A stretch of 34,335 bases of DNA from an uncultured Clostridia bacterium (GCA_937901125.1 CALCGT010000066.1:1-34335); one strand, 5' to 3'; numbered from the stretch's first letter, positions 6,300 to 15,293 are shown. Notes: generated by a model not told the origin, from the letters alone. Program-made: numbers and translations.

Positions 6300-6993
6300 C
6301 AGCTTCTCCTTCTGTTTCAACTTTCGGTTCTTTCCATTCAATTTCTTTTTTCTTATAGCACAGAGCAACACCATCCCCAATGGGAATAATAGATGTTTCC
6401 AGTGCATCATGATGGGTGATCTCCCAGAGGAAATTTCGCAGCCTTTTATGAATCGTACGTTGTCTGCGGGGCACGCTGAAGCGAGTCTGGGCGATGGTAC
6501 CGCCCTGTAGCACATCATCGACGATCAACAGACCGCCCACGGGCAAAAGCCGCAGGCAATGGGCCAGAAATGCCTGATACTGACCTTTTGCCGCATCCAT
6601 AAAGATCACATCATAGGGGCCTTCCAAGGCAGGAAGAATATCTGCCGCATCCCCTTCCAAAATTTTGATCTTATCTTCCAAGCCCATGCGTTTAATATTT
6701 ACACGGGCATCCTTCAGCATCACTTCATATCGGTCGATGGTAGTCACTGTACCCTCTTCCGGCAAATAGCGGCACATGAGCCCTGCGGAAAAAGCAACAG
6801 CTGTACCAATCTCCAAAATATTTTTTGGCTTCTGCATGGTCAGCAGAACGCTCAGAAGACGTGCCACTTCGGGAGGCACAATAGGCACCTCCGCAGCCAT
6901 GGCTTCCTTCTGGATTTCGCCCAACACACCATCGTACATCGGCTGCACCGTACGCAGATAGGCATTCATTGTATCATCCGTTACATAATTCAT
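6286..6993 (-). CDS. trmR: SAM-dependent O-methyltransferase, tRNA 5-hydroxyuridine methyltransferase TrmR type
   Basis: Predicted to methylate 5-hydroxyuridine-34 of tRNA to 5-methoxyuridine, which widens wobble decoding. The 235-residue class I methyltransferase has the family's SAM-binding motif NILEIGTAVAFSAGLM (about 58-73), the acidic ribose-binding TTIDRYE, the metal/substrate motif VIFMDAAKGQY and IVDDVLQGG, as in catechol-type O-methyltransferases. An acidic tail (EPKVETEGEADDAE) is unusual and may be dispensable. The ATG at 6993 follows AGGAG. It lies 21 nt after mltG and overlaps trhP by 14 nt. The tRNA function is inferred from the conserved yrrL-yrrM-yrrO order; the fold itself would also allow small-molecule catechol-type substrates. 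Confidence 0.87.
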   Translation of the reverse strand: MNYVTDDTMNAYLRTVQPMYDGVLGEIQKEAMAAEVPIVPPEVARLLSVLLTMQKPKNILEIGTAVAFSAGLMCRYLPEEGTVTTIDRYEVMLKDARVNIKRMGLEDKIKILEGDAADILPALEGPYDVIFMDAAKGQYQAFLAHCLRLLPVGGLLIVDDVLQGGTIAQTRFSVPRRQRTIHKRLRNFLWEITHHDALETSIIPIGDGVALCYKKKEIEWKEPKVETEGEADDAE

Positions 6994-7014
6994 GTTTTTC
7001 TCTCCTATTTTCTA

Positions 7015-8409
7015 TCACTGGGCGCTGGCATTATATGCTTCCTTAGCTGTCAGGAATTGTTCGTAAGTTTCGCAGTAAACATGGTTATCTTTGCCCACTG
7101 CTTCCACAACATAGTACAGGTAATTGTTTTCTTCGGGATAAAGGGCTGCCTTGAAGGAGGATTCCCCGGGGTTGGAAATAGGTCCCAGTGGCAAGCCCTG
7201 ATTTTTTCTCGTATTGTAGGGGGAATCCATATTCAGATCTTCCTGTGTCAGTTCACCGGAGGTTTTCCCAACCGCATACAATACTGTGGCATCGATACCA
7301 AGAGACATGTTCTCTTTCAAACGATTATAAATGACACCTGCAGCTCTGGGACGTTCATCGGCGACCTTGATTTCCTTTTCGATCATGGAAGCGATGGTCA
7401 CGATCTCATCCAAAGAGTATTCGCTTGCTTCTACAGCTTTCTGATATTCTTTTGTATACATTTTATCAAAGCGAGCCAGCATGGCGTTGATAATATCATG
7501 GGCTGTCATGCTTTCGTGGAGGAAATAAGTATCCGGGAAGAGATAGCCTTCCAGTTTATATTCTCTATTGGGCAGGTCTTTCAGGAAATCATAATCAAAG
7601 GTGCCGTTGTTGCATTCATTGATAAATTCTTCTGTCGTGCAAATTTCCGTTTCTGCTACCTTTGCGGCGATTTGCTGTAAGTTATACCCTTCCGGAATAG
7701 TAATTTTCAGATTTGCCGCTATCTTGCCACTTTGCAGCAGTTCCATGATCTGACGTTTTGTCAGACCTGTATCCACTTCATAGGTGCCGTGCTTATAGGT
7801 GCCGTCGAATCCTTCCAGCTTACTGGTCATCTTGAAGCCAAATACGCTGTGGATGAGCTTATTCTCTTTCAGGATCTTTGCAATTTCTTCTGTGCCTGCA
7901 CCTTCCGGAATGGTGATAGTGACAGTTTGTCCGCTCAATTCTACTTCTTCTGTAGGCGGATTCATAAGATGATTCATAAATGTAAAGGAAAGCAACCCGA
8001 CGATCAGAGCAACCACCAAAACGATCAGCCCTTTTGCAAAGCCGGTCAGATGACGTTTCTTCCAATGCTTGCTCTTTCGTTGGGGGGCAGAAGAATGATT
8101 TCTGCTTTCTCTGGCGGGGCGAGCCTCTCTGGCAGGGCGTTCTCTGCGTGTTTCTTCGTGATAGGGTTCCCTTGTCTCTCTGGAAAATTCAGCCCTTCTG
8201 GCAGCTGCCCGCTGTTCATATTCCGTAAAGCTGTTTTGTTCCTGCACAGGCTCTTCTCTTTTGGGGATGCTTGTCTGTTCATGAGAACTACGCAGAGGCT
8301 GACGCTCCTCTCTGACAGGATATCTTGTATTCCCATCTATGGTATATCTATCTCTCCGAGGATATCTGGTTTCGGAGTATTCATTTTCTCTATCGAATCT
8401 ATCATCCAT
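7015..8409 (-). CDS. mltG: Endolytic murein transglycosylase MltG (YceG)
   Basis: Membrane-anchored lytic transglycosylase thought to cut nascent glycan strands and so set their length next to class A PBPs. The 464-residue protein has a long cytosolic, Arg/Glu-rich disordered N-terminus (1-118), a single membrane helix (about 123-146), a LysM-like region (about 160-240) and the catalytic YceG domain with the glutamate motif IASMIEKE (predicted E344). The N-terminal extension is much longer than in E. coli and is typical of Gram-positive homologues. The ATG at 8409 follows AAGGAG with 8-nt spacing. It is the first gene of the mltG-trmR-trhP operon. A separate class A PBP, its likely partner in wall synthesis, lies 3.2 kb away. 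Confidence 0.94.
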   Translation of the reverse strand: MDDRFDRENEYSETRYPRRDRYTIDGNTRYPVREERQPLRSSHEQTSIPKREEPVQEQNSFTEYEQRAAARRAEFSRETREPYHEETRRERPAREARPARESRNHSSAPQRKSKHWKKRHLTGFAKGLIVLVVALIVGLLSFTFMNHLMNPPTEEVELSGQTVTITIPEGAGTEEIAKILKENKLIHSVFGFKMTSKLEGFDGTYKHGTYEVDTGLTKRQIMELLQSGKIAANLKITIPEGYNLQQIAAKVAETEICTTEEFINECNNGTFDYDFLKDLPNREYKLEGYLFPDTYFLHESMTAHDIINAMLARFDKMYTKEYQKAVEASEYSLDEIVTIASMIEKEIKVADERPRAAGVIYNRLKENMSLGIDATVLYAVGKTSGELTQEDLNMDSPYNTRKNQGLPLGPISNPGESSFKAALYPEENNYLYYVVEAVGKDNHVYCETYEQFLTAKEAYNASAQ

Positions 8410-8441
8410 ACGCGATGCTCCTTTCTTCTTTCCATCGTATT

Positions 8442-8470
8442 ATTATACATTTTTCTCCCGCATCGTACAA
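8442..8470 (-). promoter_or_regulatory. mltG operon promoter
   Basis: On the minus strand TTGTAC (8465-8470), a 17-nt spacer and a perfect TATAAT (8442-8447), 32 nt before the mltG start. Confidence 0.7.
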
Positions 8471-8527
8471 CCTTTTCTTACAATATAAAGGAATTCAACT
8501 TTTTCTTTTTCATTTTTCTTAAGATTA

Positions 8528-8555
8528 TTGCAGAAATCCCTAGCTTTGCTATAAT
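8528..8555 (+). promoter_or_regulatory. folC promoter
   Basis: TTGCAG (8528-8533), a 16-nt spacer and a perfect TATAAT (8550-8555); GAGAGGA follows as the ribosome site. It is divergent from the mltG promoter, with about 60 bp between the -35 boxes. Confidence 0.75.
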
Positions 8556-8588
8556 GAAAAATGGAAAAAAATCGAGAGGAGAATTTCC

Positions 8589-9887
8589 GTGAATTATCAA
8601 GAGTGTATCCATTATTTAGAAGAAGAAGTCGGCTTTGGTTCTGTACCGGGGCTGGAACGTATAAAATTACTTTGTGAAAAACTGGGAAACCCCGAACAGA
8701 ATCTTTCCGTAATCCATATCGCAGGAACCAATGGGAAAGGTTCTGCTGTTGCCATGCTTGCTTCCATCCTGAAAGAAGCTGGATATCGCGTCGGAACCTA
8801 TACCTCCCCCCATCTGGAACGCTATAATGAACGTTTTCTCATCAATGGTGAGGAGATCTCCGATGATGATTTTGCCAGAGAGATCACTTTGATGAAGGAA
8901 ATCTGCGAGGAACTGGAGGCAGAGGGCAAGCCTGTGCCCACCCTTTTTGAAATCGTTACCGGTGCAGCATTCCATTATTTCTCCGAACAGAAGGTGGATG
9001 TATTGATTCTGGAGGTAGGTCTCGGAGGTAAATATGATGCTACAAACGTAGTGGCTGTCCCCCTCCTTTCACTCATTATGTCCATCAGCATTGACCATAC
9101 GGATTTTCTTGGGGATACCATCGAAAAAATCGCCGCTGAAAAGGCGGGCATCATCAAGAAAAATTGCCCTGTAGTGTTGTATTCTCAGGATGATATGGTA
9201 TATAATATAATTAAGGATGTGGCAGACCAGATGGATGCTCCATTCTATTGTTTGAATGATGCAGAGATCGATGTCGCTTCACAAACGCTGGAAGGGACTG
9301 TTTTCTCTGTCAAAAATAAATCGATATCTTTGGAAAATCTGGAGTTGTCCCTATTGGGGTCTTATCAGATCGGCAATTGTGTGGCTGTTCTGGAAGCCTG
9401 CAATGTTCTCGGGAAAAGAGGTTTGACTCTTTCCGAGGTGGCAATCCGTCAAGGGCTGAAAAATACCCATTGGGCTGGCAGAATGGAGATTTGCAGCAGA
9501 GATCCCTTGGTAATCCTGGATGGTGCCCATAATGCTGATGGTATTGCACAGCTGGCAAAATCCCTTTCCATTTATTTCAAGGACAAAAAAGTCACCCTGA
9601 TTCTTGGCGTTTTGGGCGACAAAGAATATCAAAAAATGGCGGAGTATATCCTCCCTTATGCCGATTCTGTCATTCTGACAGAACCCCACAGTGAACGAAA
9701 GCTAGACGTATTTTCTCTGGCTCGTTCCATTTCCAATCATAAAGGCACGATTTATACGGAAAAAGAGATTGAAAACGCTTACGAAACAGCCCTTTCTATT
9801 ATCCCTGCAGATGGTATTATCCTTTGTTGCGGTTCTCTTTATATGATCGGTGCCATGAGAACCTATATTTCCAACAGAAGCATTTGA
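8589..9887 (+). CDS. folC: Bifunctional folylpolyglutamate/dihydrofolate synthase
   Basis: ATP-dependent ligase of the Mur superfamily that adds glutamate to folates (and in many bacteria to dihydropteroate), keeping them in the cell. The 432-residue protein has the P-loop IAGTNGKGSAVAML (about 44-57), the folate-loop motif YTSPHLERYNERFLING, the metal-binding region LEVGLGGKYDATN, SISIDHTDFLG, and the C-terminal glutamate-ligase domain with ILDGAHNADG and LILGVLGDKEY. The start is GTG at 8589, with GAGAGGA 8 nt upstream. It is the first gene of a three-gene operon with a 50-codon gene and a zinc-ribbon/TPR membrane protein. folC often follows valS in Firmicutes; that is not the case here. 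Confidence 0.95.
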   Translation: MNYQECIHYLEEEVGFGSVPGLERIKLLCEKLGNPEQNLSVIHIAGTNGKGSAVAMLASILKEAGYRVGTYTSPHLERYNERFLINGEEISDDDFAREITLMKEICEELEAEGKPVPTLFEIVTGAAFHYFSEQKVDVLILEVGLGGKYDATNVVAVPLLSLIMSISIDHTDFLGDTIEKIAAEKAGIIKKNCPVVLYSQDDMVYNIIKDVADQMDAPFYCLNDAEIDVASQTLEGTVFSVKNKSISLENLELSLLGSYQIGNCVAVLEACNVLGKRGLTLSEVAIRQGLKNTHWAGRMEICSRDPLVILDGAHNADGIAQLAKSLSIYFKDKKVTLILGVLGDKEYQKMAEYILPYADSVILTEPHSERKLDVFSLARSISNHKGTIYTEKEIENAYETALSIIPADGIILCCGSLYMIGAMRTYISNRSI

Positions 9888-9903
9888 AACGGAGGAATGA
9901 CCC

Positions 9904-10056
9904 GTGTTTAATTTTAAAGATGAATTGAGTAGATTCCAGCCCATTATGGAAATCGACCAGATCGAAGAATCCCTGCACCCTTCTCAGATGCAGGATTTGC
10001 TGGATATTTTGCAACATATCGCAAAAGAAAAAAAGCAGGCACCCCCTCAGGAGTAA
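9904..10056 (+). CDS. 50-residue protein of unknown function
   Basis: A 51-codon ORF starts at GTG 9904 behind GGAGG (8-nt spacing), 16 nt after folC, and ends at TAA 10054-10056, 18 nt before the next gene. The sequence begins MFNFKDELSRFQPIMEIDQI, continues EESLHPSQMQDLLDILQHIA and ends KEKKQAPPQE. It is charged and probably helical, with an amphipathic stretch around residues 24-44 and no cysteines or membrane segment. Position in a tight operon, its own ribosome site and spacing-conforming ends make it very likely real. I recognise no family; it could be a small partner of either neighbour. Confidence 0.75.
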   Translation: MFNFKDELSRFQPIMEIDQIEESLHPSQMQDLLDILQHIAKEKKQAPPQE

Positions 10057-10074
10057 GATAAAGGAGAGAATGAC

Positions 10075-11466
10075 ATGAAATGCCCGAATTGCGGTTTTGA
10101 ATTTTTCGAGGGCTGCCATTGTCCCGACTGTGGGGTCGATGTATATGTGTTCCGTAAAGCGCGCGGCGCGTCCATTCGTTTGTATAACGAAGCCCTTGGC
10201 CTGGCAGAGGAAAAAGATCTTTCTGGCGCTGCGGCAAATCTGGAACAGAGCCTTCTTTTTGATAAAAATAACGTACAGGCAAGAAACCTGCTGGGTCTAA
10301 TCTATTGTGAAACAGGCCGGATCGCCGATGCCCTGAAGCATTGGATCATCAGCAACTCTATCCTGACGGATGGCAACGCAGCCTCCGGCTATATCGATTA
10401 TCTGCAGAAAAACGGCAGAGAGATGGAAAAGTGCAACGATGCCATCCGTATGTATAATCAGGCGATTAATTATCTGAAACAGGGCAGCGATGACCTTGCT
10501 ATCATCCAGCTGAAAAAATCCATCGACAATAATCCTGATTTTGTGGATGCCTATAATTTGATGACTCTTTGCTGCATTGAGGATAAAAATATCAAACGTG
10601 CCATGCACTTCAATGATATCGTGTTGAAACGAGATATCCGCAATCCTCTTGCCCTCCATTATGCCCAGCTGATCGGCAATTCTCCTGCCCCTTCTCCTCT
10701 GAAGAAGCAGGAAAAGGCAAAATCTGTTGTGAGCGTAAAAAAAACCGACAGCAATCCGCCGATTCCCCGTTATAAACGAAAGGAAAAAACCAACAGTGTA
10801 TTGGAAAAACGGGATCTGCTGGCATTTTTGGCTGGTATTGCAGCGGCAGCGGTCGTTATCCTTGTTTTGATCGTCCCTGCTTTGAATGAAAGCAAAAACG
10901 CAAAGATCAAAGAACTGGAGACGGCCGTGGAAAACTACGCCGGGGAAACTAATATGACACCGGAAGAAGTTTTAGAAATGCGTACGGAGCTAACAAAGCT
11001 GCAGGAAGAAAACAAATTGCTCCGCAGCGAAGAAAACAAGCAGGCAAACCTGGAATTGCTGGAAACTGCAGTAGCACAGATGACGGACGGCGATTATGAA
11101 GCCTGCGTTTCCACGCTGGATTCCATCGATACCGTAAGCTTCAGCGAAGAAGATCTTTCAAAATATAATTCTGTGAAAACAACTGCCTACCCTAAAGCAG
11201 CCGACGCTTACTATACAAAAGGCAAGAGTCAGTTCCTGAGCAATAATTTTACAGAAGCAAAAACCTATCTGGAAACAGCATTGAATTATACCAGCAATGA
11301 AAATTTTGTGGATGATACAATCTACTATCTGGCAAAGATCGCAGAAGAAGATGGCGATAACGAGACAGCAAAGAAATATTATAACCGTATCATCAGCGAA
11401 TTCTCAGACTCTAATCAAATCAGTAATGTAAGGAATGCACTGGAACAGTTGAACAAAGCACAGTGA
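10075..11466 (+). CDS. Zinc-ribbon / TPR membrane protein, unknown function
   Basis: A 463-residue protein with four parts. An N-terminal zinc ribbon (C3, C6, C16, C19). A cytosolic set of TPR-like helices (about 30-195, e.g. NVQARNLLGLIYCETGRIADALKHW). A basic linker and a single membrane helix (about 249-270). Then outside the membrane a coiled coil (about 275-325) and two or more further TPR units (ADAYYTKGKSQFLSNNFTEAKTYLETAL, NETAKKYYNRIISEF). With N-terminus in and C-terminus out it would link a cytosolic scaffold to an extracytoplasmic one, such as a wall-synthesis or secretion assembly; that is inference. The ATG at 10075 follows AAAGGAGAG. It is last in the folC operon and closed by a clear terminator. 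Similar zinc-ribbon TPR proteins are common in Lachnospiraceae without known function. Confidence 0.88.
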   Translation: MKCPNCGFEFFEGCHCPDCGVDVYVFRKARGASIRLYNEALGLAEEKDLSGAAANLEQSLLFDKNNVQARNLLGLIYCETGRIADALKHWIISNSILTDGNAASGYIDYLQKNGREMEKCNDAIRMYNQAINYLKQGSDDLAIIQLKKSIDNNPDFVDAYNLMTLCCIEDKNIKRAMHFNDIVLKRDIRNPLALHYAQLIGNSPAPSPLKKQEKAKSVVSVKKTDSNPPIPRYKRKEKTNSVLEKRDLLAFLAGIAAAAVVILVLIVPALNESKNAKIKELETAVENYAGETNMTPEEVLEMRTELTKLQEENKLLRSEENKQANLELLETAVAQMTDGDYEACVSTLDSIDTVSFSEEDLSKYNSVKTTAYPKAADAYYTKGKSQFLSNNFTEAKTYLETALNYTSNENFVDDTIYYLAKIAEEDGDNETAKKYYNRIISEFSDSNQISNVRNALEQLNKAQ

Positions 11467-11473
11467 AAACAGG

Positions 11474-11499
11474 CTCCTCTTTTATAGAGGAGTTTTTTT
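11474..11499 (+). terminator. Terminator of the folC operon
   Basis: Stem CTCCTC/GAGGAG with a 7-nt loop followed by seven T residues, 8 nt past the stop codon. Confidence 0.9.
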
Positions 11500-11536
11500 A
11501 TTGTAATTCTCCTCGGGGTCATTCCTTTGCCAAAAC

Positions 11537-11568
11537 AATAGGGAAAATCCCAATGGATTTTCCCTATT
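11537..11568. terminator. Long perfect hairpin between convergent genes (PBP side)
   Basis: A perfect 14-bp inverted repeat (11537-11550 with 11555-11568) with a 4-nt loop lies 46 nt past the PBP stop. It is followed by T-rich sequence on the plus side and by TTGTTTTG on the minus side, so it probably ends the leftward PBP transcript and backs up the folC-operon terminator. Confidence 0.8.
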
Positions 11569-11614
11569 TTAATTCTTTTTTATCCCTTTTCAACTGTTCA
11601 ATACTTTGAAACCA

Positions 11615-14335
11615 TCACTGTATACCAAAGTCATTGCCGCCCCAAAGTTCATCATCGGGAATCTGTACCCCGCCATTAGGGTCGTTTCCATCCGGCACAG
11701 AAGGTGTTACAGGCTGTTCCGGCTCTGTCGCTGCTCCGCCAGTATGGGACAGATCGCAGGTTTCGTTTACCTTGATATCCAGCTTACCGCCGGGAATGGT
11801 CGTAGGCTTGCCTTTGATATTGCCGCTGCTGTCTACTGCCAGTACCACTTGCATGGTGCTGTCTGTCGGACAGTTGGGAGAAGCGATCTTGCCACTTTCC
11901 TTGCAAACAACATAGGATTTGTGCATGGTACATGTACCGCCGTTGTCACCCTTGAAATCGGTGGTCACATAATCGCTATGGGTACCATAGCCATAGTAAT
12001 CGCTGTTGCACAATTCTGTAGGTGTCAGGCCTGTTGCAGTACAGTAGGAACGCGTTGTCAAACCATCAGGCTTTTCGAATTCCTTGTTTTTCAGGCCCTG
12101 ATCGTAATGGATCTCGGACATGACGGATTTCCAGATCCGCAGATGGGCATTGCCTGCGTTTTTGATTTCCTTCTGGGTATCGTAACCCATCCAGATACCT
12201 GCTGTGTAATAGGGCGTGTAGCCATAGAAGGTCAGGTCGATGCTATCGTTGGTCGTACCTGTTTTACCAGCTACATTCATGCCGCTGATGGCTGCCTGTG
12301 TGCCAGTACCTTTTGTGATAACATCACGCATCATATCTGTCAGCAGGAATGCTGTTGTTTCTTTCAGTACTCTATGTGTTTCCTGATCGCTGTTATCCAG
12401 CAACACATTACCTTCGTGGTCGTAAACCACCGTATAGAACATAGGTTCATAATAAGTACCGCCGTTAGCAATGGTTGCGTATGCCGCTGTTTCTTCCAGA
12501 ACGGAAACCCCTTGGGTTAAGCCACCCAGTGCAGTTGTGGCCGCTTTATCTCTTTCGTCAATCGTTGTAAAGCCAAAGTCCAACAAATACTGATATGCAG
12601 TATCTGCACCGACCATATTGAAAGTCTTGACTGCCAATACGTTCATGGAATGCCAGATACCCTGACGAACTGTTGTAGGGCCAATATATTTGCCGTCCCA
12701 GTTTTTAGGAGACCAGCTGCCGTATGTGACAGGTTCATCGACGATGATAGAACCAGGCATCAGCTTGCCTGTATCAATGGCAGGTGCATAAGCCGCCAAA
12801 GGTTTCATGGTGGAACCCTGCTGACGCAGCGCCTGAGTGGCACGATTGAATACGGAATCGCCGGGCTTTTCGCCGCGACCGCCAACCAGTGCCTTCACTT
12901 CCCCGTTGCTCTGATCCATGATGACCATAGCCGCCTGCAAGGATTTGGAAACGGTCAACTTATCCAGAACCAGTGTATGGGTATCATCCAGTAATTCTGC
13001 CTTTACCGATTCCACAAAGGCATCTACTTCCGCCTGACTGGTTGCTGTCATTTTCTTTTCATAATGGGATTGGCTGTCCACATCATCAGGATTTTTTTCC
13101 GTATCCAATACAGAGATCAGATAGGTTACATCCAAAGAGCCATCCCCTGCAGGGAACAAATTATCATTTTTCATGGCAGCTTCTGCAGTTTCCTGCATAC
13201 TGCTGTCCATGGTCGTATGGATCTGCAGGCCGCCGCTGTAAATCAGGTTAGATGCCTGGGCTTCTGTCATGCTTTTCTTTTCTACCAGATCTTGCTTGAT
13301 CTGCTGCACAGCCGCTTCCACAAACCAGTTATGCTTTGCGTTTCCTTCTTCTTCCTGTTTTTCCTTGCATACCAGATGACCATAAACATCCTCTGCAACA
13401 GCCGCATCGTGTTCTTCCTGGGTAATATAGTCCAAATCCAGCATTTTTTTCAGAACCGTCAACTGCCGCTTGCGGCTTTCTTCCTCATTCACATCCGGTG
13501 CATATTTGCTGGGATTTTTTGTGATGCCGGCGAGACAAGCAGATTCTGCCAAGGTCAGTTCGCTGGCGTGCTTGCCGAAGTAATACTGTGCCGCAGATTC
13601 CACACCATGGAGACCATGATGCAGTGCCATGGTATTCAGATACAGCTCCAGAACATATTTCTTTGCTTCTTCCTTGGTGCCAAGCTGTTTTTCCAAGGCA
13701 TTTTCTAAAGAAACCGCCAGATATTGTTCTTTTATTTTTCTGGTAATGCTCTTTTCATTGTCTCCCAACACATCATTTTTGATGACCTGCTGGGTCAGTG
13801 TACTTGCCCCCTGAGAGAAACTCATGGTTTTCATGTTTTCCACCATCGCACGCATGATACCACGCATATCGATACCATTATGTTCGTAGAACCGCTCGTC
13901 CTCGATAGCAACAACTGCATTCTGCATATTTTTGGTGATGGCCGAAAGCTTCACATATTCACGGTTTTCTGAACCATGGAGCTTATCTACAGCTTCCCCA
14001 TCGGCGTCATAGATGACAGAGGTATAGGAATCCGGCATAACATCGGACGTATTAAGCATTTCCGTGCTTTGTAAGATACCAAAGACCGTACCCAAAACTG
14101 CGCCCGCAACAGCAAACCCGATCACTACTGCAACGACCAGCAATACTTTCCCGATCTTGCCATTTACCGTGCGCTTCTTTCTGCGCTTTCTGCGTTTTTT
14201 ACCTGATGTATTTCTGGAGGATGTACGGTTGGTTCGCTGAGAACTGCTTCTTCCCGAAGAACTTCTTCTTTCGGCAGAGTCGGTTCTTCGGCCGGAACCA
14301 TCCAAGGATCTCCTCCTGTGTTGAGATTCACTCAT
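11615..14335 (-). CDS. ponA: Class A penicillin-binding protein (PBP1A type)
   Basis: Bifunctional wall synthase: glycosyltransferase polymerises lipid II and transpeptidase crosslinks stems. The 906-residue protein has a basic, Ser/Arg-rich cytosolic tail (1-60), one membrane helix (about 61-88), a GT51 domain with the catalytic EDERFYEHNGID (E145 region) and GASTLTQQ, and a transpeptidase domain with STMK (S508-K511), SMN (S563) and KTGTT (K691). The extracellular C-terminus ends in a Pro/Gly-rich stretch. An additional cysteine-containing segment (about 780-840, e.g. CTATGLTPTELCNSDYYGYG) fits an extra C-terminal module common in Clostridia. The ATG at 14335 follows CAGGAGG. It is monocistronic, with an extended -10 promoter. 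The ponA/PBP1A subtype is assigned by similarity only. Confidence 0.95.
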   Translation of the reverse strand: MSESQHRRRSLDGSGRRTDSAERRSSSGRSSSQRTNRTSSRNTSGKKRRKRRKKRTVNGKIGKVLLVVAVVIGFAVAGAVLGTVFGILQSTEMLNTSDVMPDSYTSVIYDADGEAVDKLHGSENREYVKLSAITKNMQNAVVAIEDERFYEHNGIDMRGIMRAMVENMKTMSFSQGASTLTQQVIKNDVLGDNEKSITRKIKEQYLAVSLENALEKQLGTKEEAKKYVLELYLNTMALHHGLHGVESAAQYYFGKHASELTLAESACLAGITKNPSKYAPDVNEEESRKRQLTVLKKMLDLDYITQEEHDAAVAEDVYGHLVCKEKQEEEGNAKHNWFVEAAVQQIKQDLVEKKSMTEAQASNLIYSGGLQIHTTMDSSMQETAEAAMKNDNLFPAGDGSLDVTYLISVLDTEKNPDDVDSQSHYEKKMTATSQAEVDAFVESVKAELLDDTHTLVLDKLTVSKSLQAAMVIMDQSNGEVKALVGGRGEKPGDSVFNRATQALRQQGSTMKPLAAYAPAIDTGKLMPGSIIVDEPVTYGSWSPKNWDGKYIGPTTVRQGIWHSMNVLAVKTFNMVGADTAYQYLLDFGFTTIDERDKAATTALGGLTQGVSVLEETAAYATIANGGTYYEPMFYTVVYDHEGNVLLDNSDQETHRVLKETTAFLLTDMMRDVITKGTGTQAAISGMNVAGKTGTTNDSIDLTFYGYTPYYTAGIWMGYDTQKEIKNAGNAHLRIWKSVMSEIHYDQGLKNKEFEKPDGLTTRSYCTATGLTPTELCNSDYYGYGTHSDYVTTDFKGDNGGTCTMHKSYVVCKESGKIASPNCPTDSTMQVVLAVDSSGNIKGKPTTIPGGKLDIKVNETCDLSHTGGAATEPEQPVTPSVPDGNDPNGGVQIPDDELWGGNDFGIQ

Positions 14336-14422
14336 AGTATAAAGCCTCCTGTTTGTCCTTTCTTTACCAAACGGTTGGAAATAAATTCATAAACCGCCAC
14401 TTTACAAACATTATACTTTTTG

Positions 14423-14431
14423 ATTATAACA
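14423..14431 (-). promoter_or_regulatory. Extended -10 promoter of the PBP gene
   Basis: On the minus strand TGTTATAAT is a perfect TGnTATAAT extended -10; the corresponding -35 (TTTCTT) is poor. It lies about 90 nt before the PBP start. Confidence 0.6.
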
Positions 14432-14539
14432 AATTTTTTCCGCAAAAGAAAGATATTTTCACAAATATAGTCTGATATTTTATATAAGCTTTGTTTATTT
14501 TTTCTTTAAGATGCGTAAAATGCAGGGATTTAACGAAAA

Positions 14540-14568
14540 ACATGTTTTCTTTTCTTTATTCATATTAT
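14540..14568 (+). promoter_or_regulatory. Possible SigE-type promoter of yunB
   Basis: ACATGTT (14540-14546), a 14-nt spacer and CATATTAT (14561-14568) resemble the SigE boxes, which would fit yunB regulation in Bacillus. The leader would be very short, with transcription starting inside or just before the ribosome site, so confidence is low. Confidence 0.3.
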
Positions 14569-14588
14569 TGGAAAGGGAGGGTCTGCCT

Positions 14589-15236
14589 ATGAGGAAAAAA
14601 CGACGAAAGCATAAAAATAAAATCTCACTGCTCTTTCTTTTTGTCCTATGTCTGTCGTTCCTGCTGTTTGCCCTTTTGGAAAATAGATTTCTTCCACCCT
14701 TGAAAGAGATCTCCCACATGCAGTGCAAGGCTTTGGCGAACCAGATCATTGATGAAGCAACGGCAGATATTCTGGATAATACCGAATTTTCCGCCTCCTC
14801 TCTTTTGATCCAACAAGTGGACGGGGAAAGTTATACTGCAAATACTGCGTTGGTGAATCGTTTTTGCAGTCTACTCAGTTCCGATGTGACCCAAAGATTA
14901 CAGGAGCTGCCAAAAGAAATAATACATATCCCCATTGGTGCAGCTACAAACTGGAGCTTCTTTTCCAATATGGGACCGGAGATCCCTTTTACCCTTATCC
15001 CTATGGGCATGGCAAAGGTGGATTATGAAACAGACTTTTCTTCTGTTGGCATCAACCAGATCAATTATAAGATCTGGCTGGATCTTTCTATGGAAATAAA
15101 AATCGTAAATCCTCTTTATCAGGAAACATTGACTTTACAGAGAAAAATCATGCTGGCTGATCTAATCTTCAGCGGAAAGATACCGGAACATTATTTTCAA
15201 ATGGGCCGACCAAACGAATATCTATTGACAGAATGA
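14589..15236 (+). CDS. yunB: Sporulation protein YunB
   Basis: Mother-cell sporulation protein of unknown biochemical role, known in Bacillus as SigE-dependent. The 215-residue protein has a basic N-terminus (MRKKRRKHKNK), one membrane anchor (about 12-30) and an outside domain with the YunB hallmark IPIGAATNWSFFSNMGPEIP followed by a beta-rich part that ends in VNPLYQETLTLQRKIMLADL and GKIPEHYF. The ATG at 14589 follows GGAAAGGGAGGG; an in-frame upstream ATG at 14511 has no ribosome site and would put a second hydrophobic stretch in front. It stands alone between the divergent PBP gene and the next gene, whose promoter lies within the last codons of yunB. Confidence 0.88.
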   Translation: MRKKRRKHKNKISLLFLFVLCLSFLLFALLENRFLPPLKEISHMQCKALANQIIDEATADILDNTEFSASSLLIQQVDGESYTANTALVNRFCSLLSSDVTQRLQELPKEIIHIPIGAATNWSFFSNMGPEIPFTLIPMGMAKVDYETDFSSVGINQINYKIWLDLSMEIKIVNPLYQETLTLQRKIMLADLIFSGKIPEHYFQMGRPNEYLLTE

Positions 15237-15254
15237 ACAAAATGCTAGTATGAT
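15225..15254 (+). promoter_or_regulatory. Strong SigA-like promoter for the 15294 gene
   Basis: A perfect TTGACA (15225-15230), an 18-nt spacer and TATGAT (15249-15254). The -35 lies inside the end of yunB, so the downstream gene is expressed independently of sporulation control. Confidence 0.8.
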
Positions 15255-15293
15255 AACAGGTAATGAGTTTGATTTGATATGGAGGTAATGAAA

